Source: Guadua angustifolia
Lineage: Eukaryota > Streptophyta > Magnoliopsida > Poales > Poaceae
Length of the DNA: 64,000 bases
Assembly (NCBI GenBank): GCA_036346375.1
Contig: CM070517.1
Location: 7,419,161-7,483,160, forward strand
Reading direction: 5' to 3'
The position numbers were made by a program, and so were the translations under genes. Positions 57,618-64,000 of the stretch are shown here, in pieces. The notes under the pieces are model-generated. The model ran no database searches. It saw only the letters and a list, made by a program, of their open reading frames with translations, and was not told the origin of the DNA. The first letter of the stretch is position 1; every line of letters starts with the position of its first letter.

Positions 57618-59951
57618 TTACCTTTTCTTGGTCTCAGTCAAATGACGCTTGCTACTGCCCTGCCTATGACCTAGCTCACCACATCCCCTACACTTCACCT
57701 TCCATTTGCCTTTGCCTTTGCCTTTCTCTAAACAGCCAATAAATCTTTTCTTGCTCTGTCTACCTGTTGATCTCCTTGCCATAGGTGGTAGTAGAGCATA
57801 ACCAAGGTCAACACAAGGCCATTGTGACTTATCAGTTAGTGGTGGAATGATACCAGCATATGCTAGCCTGAATGATCTCAATGAGAAGTAAGGATGCAGA
57901 TAGTCATCCATTTTGAAGTTTCTCATGGTGGTTATGAGAGTCAGTGCATGGGGACAGGGTTTCCATGAAACTTGCCATTCCCTGCATGTGCACTCATGCT
58001 TATCAAGATGCACAACATGTCTCATGACCTTAAGATCCTCATTGATCTCACTGACTTTTCCTATGCCCCCTCCAGCAGAAGTGACCTTTAACCTGCTTAG
58101 TGACCTTGTAATTGCATTTAGTTGGTGAACTACAACAGGTAGCATGACTCCTTGTAGCTTGTGTCCTAGCCTCCTCCTCCTCCTCTCATAAAGCTCCATA
58201 GTCTTGATTCTAATAGTGTCAGCTAGTTCAGCCACAGGCAAGTCCTTAATCTCTTTGACCCAGTTGTTCCATGACTCAGCCAAATTGTTTGTAATGTAGT
58301 CACATTTAATTTCCTTTGAAAATTTGCTTCTCATCCACAACAGGCTATGGTACCTAGCTAACCATGGGGCAACATCTGAATTTGCTTCATATATCTTGCT
58401 CATATAATGTTCAAACCTATCAGGCCTAAAAGCCCTAACAGCTGGGTACATGTTTCCATACACTAGGCCTTGGAATTTCTTAATGAAGTTATCCATTAGG
58501 TGCCTAAAACACTCTCTATTCTCCGCCCAAGTGTAGACATGCTTAATTGCAGTTTAACCTTTGCATGCATTTGAGCTTATTGCTAAGCTAGGTGGAGAAC
58601 CTATGGATTTTTTAAACTGTTCCATGAACCAAGTCCAGTTGTCAGTGGTCTCTGCATCTATGTAGCCAAATGCTAGTGAAAACATCCAATTATGGCCATC
58701 TAAACCATTAGCAGAAGCAAGATGTCCACACCATCTCCCATTTAGGGCAGTGGAGTCTATGCTAATATAAGGCCTACAACCATTTAGAAAACCATTCATG
58801 CTAGGTTTGAAGAAACAAAAGAATCTACGGAAGAACTTGTTCTCTCCATCATCTTGAACATCTATTTCAACTACACTTCCAAGGCATTTAAGTTCTATCT
58901 CAGCTTTAAATCTAAAAAGCAACTCAAAGCTTTATTCCCATGTACCAAATACCTTATCAACAGCTCTCTGCCTACCAAGCCAAACTGTCCTATAGTTCAG
59001 TTTTACAGGATACTTACTCTCCATCAACTTTAGCAATTCACTGGCTCCCATATTTGGCCTCTCCTTCAAAATTGGGATTGCCCTCTCTGCTACCCAATGG
59101 TAGCTAGCCATCTTGCCTTCCACTATCCCAGAAGTTGCACACAAATGCTTCACTTTATTCACTGTAACCTGCATATAAAACACAAATGCTCACAATTTAG
59201 ACAGAATGATAAAAGAACATCAACACAAATGCCAAAAGGCTAGAAATTATACCCTCACAGACTTTCCATCACGCATCAACCTGGCTACTATTTTCCAAGG
59301 ACACCCCTCAACCTTGCAATAGCCCCTAAACCTATCTACCTCAGCTTTCTCTGTCTTCACACTAAATTAGTTAACAATGGCATGCTGCCTCAAGGCCATC
59401 CTAAACTCTCACATTCTGTTGTATTGGGACCCCTCTGTCATTGGTGGATTCTCTTTATCATATTGCACCGCTGCCTCTCTAGGAATGTCATCTTGAACTG
59501 GCCCCTCATTGGTTTCAAGGTCCCCATCATCTCTGTCACTAACATTCTGCGCATATGGATCATCATTGTCACTATCATTTGGAGCACTTGGGTCATCTCT
59601 GATTGAATTTGCAGATTGATTATCCCTGGTTGAATCTGCACTTGGCACATTGTACCCAAGCAAAGCATATATGGCATCTTCACCAACAACTGGGATTATG
59701 GCACCATCGTTGTCCTCGGCATTGTCTAGTATGCAAAGTTTCTCCCAATCAAACAGCAATGTGGACAAACCATCTCCTCCATCCATTGGCACATTGCCTT
59801 GATAGCTGCTTCCAGCCCCCTGACCATACGCATTTGGCGTTGTCCCAATGCTCGTGACTACCTCGCTTGACCTTGTGTTAGCACCACACACACTAATTTC
59901 CGCAGCGGGATCAATCCTACCAACATAGCTCAAAGAGAAAAGAGAGCACAA
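57618..59951 (-). pseudogene. Mutator-like (MULE) transposase, frameshifted
   Basis: From 59951 the minus strand gives an acidic N-terminal region (GDLETNEGPVQDDIPREAAV), then the MuDR DNA-binding region MTEGSQYNRM..EFRMALRQHA and KVEGCPWKIVARLMRDGKSV, helical NMGASELLKLMESKYPV, and the catalytic domain: YISIDSTALNGRWCGHL (first Asp), DNWTWFMEQFKKSIG, LAISSNACKG where the second catalytic Asp is Asn, a stop, then WAENRECFRHLMDNF with the Glu. The C-terminal frame (58496-57618) is open and holds a SWIM zinc finger CTCREWQVSWKPCPHAL and a CRGCGELGH knuckle lacking its last Cys. Stops lie near 59406, 59360, 58930 and 58554. The enzyme would mobilise MULEs; the active-site change and stops show it is dead. 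Confidence 0.88.
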
Positions 59952-60405
59952 AGGGTTGTTAGGTTTTGGCCTAACAGAACACTAATATGACAACTTGCAT
60001 CATCCAATCCACCCAAACGCATCATCCAGCCGGCAGTACATCGCAAAACCCCCAATCCCCTAATACCAGTAAACCCTAAAATCGAACCTAAATCCTAAAT
60101 TTGAGCCAACCAAGGGGGGATGCGCAAGCTCACCTCATAGGACTGTCCATTTCACCGCCAATGATGCGGACGACACCGCTAATCGCCATGATTGCAGTTC
60201 CTGACAAAAAAAAGATCATCCATGCTCAGTTCCTTAAACAAAGATATTTCTCTAAGAACGTGAAGGAACGGCAGAACCTCGAGCCCGCTAACACCGGGCG
60301 CTTCAGATCTAGAAGAAGCAAGCGGCGCGCGCGTAGATCGAAATGGGAAGAGAGAGGAGGGGGAGCGGATCGACTGCTCTGAACTTGGCACGGGAGAGGC
60401 GGTGG
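59952..60405. other. 5' flank of the MULE transposase
   Basis: The GC-rich part 60240-60400 and the preceding CCC-rich part look like leader/promoter of the transposase, read on the minus strand. The right border of the MULE was not determined. The copia LTR starts at 60406. Confidence 0.45.
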
Positions 60406-61810
60406 TGTAGGATCAAGGATAACCGACTAGAGGGGTGAATAGGAGGTTTCTAAATTTTTATACTCAAATTTCAATTTTTCTAGATCACTAAGCACAGGAT
60501 ATAAATCTACCAATTTTAACACTAAGTACTTCTAGTGATCACTAAATTGTCCTAATCAATTCTAGTAGTCCAAAACCATTCTATGCTAAACAAGATGCTC
60601 AATTTGCTTAAATTGAAACTCAAGATAAGAAAACAAGAAATGCAAACCACAATAGGAGAACACAAAGATTTATCCCGTGGTCTCGGAGACTTGCCGGTCT
60701 CTCCTACTTCACGTTGAGGTGACTTGAACTTCTTCAAGCTGGCTCCACCCGCTTGAGCCTTCCTCGATCACTCGTGGCAGCTCTTCCCCACTCCAGGTAG
60801 GCGAGCTCCTTGCCTTCACAACAATCGGGCCTTCACACAAGCTTCTTTGTGAAGATCACCGAATCCTCACGCCTCCAAGCCGTCTAGGAGGCAGTAACCT
60901 CCAAGAGTAATAAGTATTGATGCTTGCTCGAGATCGAAATTAAGTGTCTAAGGCTCAACACTAAATGCACAACTCAATATTTCTCCTAACTCTCTCAATG
61001 TATGAATTTTAATGCACCAAGAGTTTGGAAGACTAGCAAAAGCTAAAATGTATTCAATGAGGACCAAAGATAGCTCTTGAATGCAGGTGGGGGGTATTTA
61101 TAACCTCCACAACCAAATATAACCCTTGCTCAAAGGTTACCCAAAATCGTGCTGAGGGGCCGGTACTACCACTCCACAGTACCCAACGGTCACTGTGGAG
61201 CAATTAATGCCCAGTCAGTGACCGTTGGTCACTTGGCCAGTATTACCGGAGGAGGTGCGATAATACCTCTCACCGGTATGACCGCATGCTCTCCGGTTGA
61301 AACGCCCTCCCAAGTACCAAAAATACCTTCTCTGGAAAAAAGGTATCGGGAGGGGTGCGGTAGCACCGGCGGCCGATATTACCGCATGCCCTCCGGTCAT
61401 ACCACCCCTTTTGCACCAAATGCAAATTTTATTTTATTTTGATTTTATTTTTAAGATCATTTATTCCTGAGATGTCTAATTGAGTATGTTTTGAGCCTCA
61501 ACACTTTTCTCGACATCAAACTTATGACAATGACCCCTCTTAATAGTACGACACCTATTCTAGCAATCCGATCTTTTTCTCTTCAAATACCGAGATCGGT
61601 AAAAGCTATGAAAAGGTCCTTAACTTTTATACCTTGGTCATCTTGCCTTGTTGCGTTGATCTTCTATTTATTGAGTCGATACTCTTATGTCCATCGCATC
61701 TTGAATCAACCCATACTCAAAAATACTGAAGTAAAAGATGTTAGCCTTTTAAAACTTTATTGTTATCAATTTCCAAAACTCAACCAAAATTGGGGGTCTA
61801 GATGCTTTCA
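60406..61810 (-). repeat. 3' LTR of the SIRE-like copia element, 1405 bp
   Basis: On the minus strand it starts TGAAAGCATCTAGACCCCC immediately after the purine tract and ends with GATCCTACA. The start is the conserved SIRE-type LTR start of grasses. The part near 61150-61410 holds repeats rich in CCGGT and ACCGCA (for example ACCGGAGG / CACCGGCGG). Confidence 0.82.
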
Positions 61811-62829
61811 ATCTTCCCCTTTTTGGTAATTGATGACAATCCTTATGTGATATTTGGTTTAAGTTGAAGTTTTGAGTTTACAACTTAAAGAAGCAAGTCG
61901 TAAACTCAAAAGGATTGGTTTTAATGATATTTTACCTTTATAATTAAAAGGAATATAAGGACATAATATCATTAATACAATAACTTTTAACTGAGAAACT
62001 CCCCCTACATATGTGCATATGAGTAACGAATTGACAATTTGCACATTTGAAATTTTTGAAAATTTTGACAGAGTTTCCCTTAAAGTGTTGAAACTAAGGT
62101 TATAAGCAGTGAGCATAATATGAGAGAATAAGTACAATTACATATTGATCATTAATCAGCTAAGATTCCCATCAGAGGTTCAACGCAACATAAATAAAAA
62201 GAACAGAGATAATCATCAAGTAGCCATCCAAAAGCAAAATGCGACATAACCAACAAGAAATACGTACTAAAACAAGGTTATTAGCTTACAAGAAAATATA
62301 CTTTAAAGTGTTAAAGCTAATCCTCGAAGTTCTTAAGACCTAATCTTCATTACTCATTACTTCTCCCCCTTTGGCATCAAGTACCAAAAAGGAGAAGCCC
62401 CAAAAGCGCTCATGGCGAAGGAGGCGGTGGAGGTGGTGGAGTGCGACGAGCCCCAAAACGATGGAAGGATAGAGGAGCCTGCTGAGAGCGATACTCCTCA
62501 AAAGATGAGTAGAGCTCGGAGATGGAGGAGTCAATGGAGTTCAAGCGACCTCGAACCTCCTCTACTGCCTGACGAGTCTAAGACTGATACTCATCCACTC
62601 TAGCAAAATTGCCCATCATATGTGCCCTCAAACTGTCAAAGCTGCTTATTATGGCATTGTGCAGAACCTCAAAGCTATCATGGGCCATGCCTGAGTAAGG
62701 ATGTGCTTGCTGAGCGGGAACCTCTTCTTCACCTTCTCCAACAGCTGATTGAGGAGGCTGCTGCTGGACTGTCTTCGCTGACCAAACGGTCCAAACTCCC
62801 TTGGCTTATATGGTTTGTGGGTACTACCA
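61811..62829 (-). pseudogene. Copia polyprotein end and 3' untranslated region
   Basis: On the minus strand, segments such as VEEVRGRLNSIDSSISELYS (about 62575-62505) and FLVLDAKGGEVMSNED (to 62340) come from the low-conservation tail of SIRE-like polyproteins. The rest to the purine tract at 61811-61826 has no gene. Frames are interrupted. Confidence 0.5.
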
Positions 62830-64000
62830 TGTCGAGACCCGAATATGCAAATCCGGACCCTCTGTGTATTCAACACTAGTCCAGGATCACGCTAGTGCAC
62901 ACAATCTCAACATCGGTACATATCACAGATATAACCAACGAAATAGTAAATTACTTTAATTAAATACTCAAACTGGTTGATCGACCTTATGGTCGAGTTA
63001 CAAAGATACGCATCGCAGGGCGAAGACTTATTAAAATATCCAAATGCAGCGGAATAAAATAGACTCGTGACGCCAACCAATTTGCCACAGGCAACTGACT
63101 GGGCTCGCTCCCTAGTTCGTCGGCTCCTCCTGAAACTCCTCCTCCAGAGCAGGGGTTGCTTCTTCTTCAACTGAGGTTGTGTTGTAGCAAGGGTGAGTAC
63201 TTTGAGCACTCAGCAAATCATGCACAGAATGCAATTCTAATATTCTACATGCATGGCTCAGTACAAAGGATAGGCTAGGGCTCATTTGCAGTACAGCGTT
63301 CAAGATAAACAGTAATAGATTGCAAAGTAGTAAAACAATAGTAAGGTTAATAACTTTCGCAAATATTTCAATCGTAAATCTTTTTCCATCCTAAGCCAAG
63401 TTCATCACTACCGTCCCAAGCATTTTCCATAATCATGTTATTTTCATGAAAGTCTAACCCTTGACCGTAATCACCGAGCAATGCTCAATACCGTGAGCAC
63501 GGCTATTCGAATAGGTTGTACACTCTGCAGAGGTTATACACTTTACCCACAAGATACAGTCAAATGCCACCAAGGCGAGTAACCGTAACAAAGCCTTTCC
63601 AAAGATCCGTCTAAACCCAGTACTACCCGCTAAGGTTTCAACACTGGAGGGACTGGTTACCACACCCAAGGCCCCCCTCTTGCACCATGTGAGTTCTCAC
63701 CCGCTCCTCCGGGCCCCACACCACCACGACAGTATCAAAGAATAGATTTCACAGTTTACTCAGCTAGGTCCGTCCCATTCCGGAACTTGTGGTTGTATGA
63801 AAGACTCAGTTCAAAGGCTTGCAAGGTTAAGTCCTTAGTTGACCGAGGCAAGACTAACCAAGTGTGATCTCAAATATCCAAAACCAACAAAAACTAAATA
63901 CAACCGCCCAGTTGCCAATCTTGGCCCACCAGAAACAATCTTGCCACTTGCCCCTGTCTAAATCATTTTCCCACCCCAGTTCTTTACCATTGCACCACGT
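62830..64000 (-). repeat. Gypsy LTR, same family as the 12638-15531 solo LTR, cut by the window end
   Basis: It starts TGTCGAGACCCGAA and shares with the LTR at 12638 the order: CAGGATCA.GCTAGTGCACACA, CAAGGGTGAGTAC, CAGAATGCAAT, GTACACTCTGCAGAGGTTA, CAGTACTA.CCGCTAA.GTTTCAACACTG and GGCCCCCCTCTTGC. It interrupts the copia element at 62829. Whether it is a solo LTR or part of a full element cannot be seen. Confidence 0.88.

Larger units (their letters stand above)
60406..62829 (-). mobile_element. SIRE-like copia retrotransposon, 3' end
   Basis: On the minus strand from 62829: remnants of the polyprotein end (frames ending PFGQRRQSSSSLLNQLLEKV and GFSFLVLDAKGGEVMSNED, about 62850-62340), the phrase GATGCCAAAGGGGGAGAAG, an untranslated region, the purine tract CCAAAAAGGGGAAGAT and the 3' LTR (61810-60406). 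This order is typical of grass SIRE/Maximus elements. The 5' part is cut off by the gypsy LTR at 62830. Confidence 0.75.

Overview
The window is a stretch of a plant nuclear genome, almost certainly a grass. The evidence is the retrotransposon families (Ty3/gypsy elements with RNase H and integrase of the Tat type, SIRE-like Ty1/copia, large CACTA and MULE transposons), intron-bearing genes with GT..AG borders, and a GC-rich intronless RING-H2 gene with many GCC/GGC codons, as is common in Poaceae. The species cannot be fixed from sequence alone. Most of the window is nested transposable elements and only one gene looks intact and host-like.

Layout. 1-2010: 5' part of a minus-strand Ty3/gypsy element (gag, PBS, complete LTR 1133-2010) inserted in the reverse-transcriptase active site of an older plus-strand Tat-like gypsy pol (2012-4455). 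That pol is followed by a minus-strand, apparently spliced coiled-coil reading region (5230-7065). 8571-18232: a decayed minus-strand SIRE-like copia element with its 5' LTR at 16666-18232. It is interrupted by two solo LTRs whose target-site duplications are still readable (9896-11034 with TGAACC; 12638-15531 with TCTCT). 18233-25535: a transposon-poor interval with the RING-H2 E3 ligase gene (23029-23529, minus), whose 3' end is tandemly duplicated.

25536-43264: CACTA-type ends flank a 16.5 kb minus-strand gypsy element (26306-42835, TSD GATGG) that keeps gag and protease but lacks RT and integrase. A complete 10,926-bp CACTA transposon (29911-40836, TSD CAA) sits in its leader. The CACTA carries a degenerate TNP2 transposase, a second gene with Transposase_24-like and Ulp1-like regions, and, on the opposite strand, a small gene for a GRF-type zinc finger with coiled coil and C-terminal membrane helix. 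The last two diverge from a central palindromic module made of the same repeats as the transposon ends.

43265-46402: gag-only copia relic with its 5' LTR. 46403-50926: mostly non-coding, with the two last exons of a CDC20/FZR-like WD40 gene and an isolated 50-codon first-exon-like frame. 50927-57173: a MITE-like sequence, then a gag-only gypsy element (52573-57173) with an uninterrupted 1.96-kb frame, flanked on its left by a second copy of its own leader and gag start. 57618-59951: degenerate MULE transposase. 60406-62829: 3' end of another SIRE-like copia, cut at 62830 by an LTR of the same family as the 12638-15531 solo LTR.

The most unusual structure is the internal divergent promoter and repeat module of the CACTA element with its GRF-finger/membrane-helix gene. 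Almost all transposon genes here are broken by frameshifts or stops; the 654-codon gag-only frame and the RING-H2 gene are the clear exceptions.
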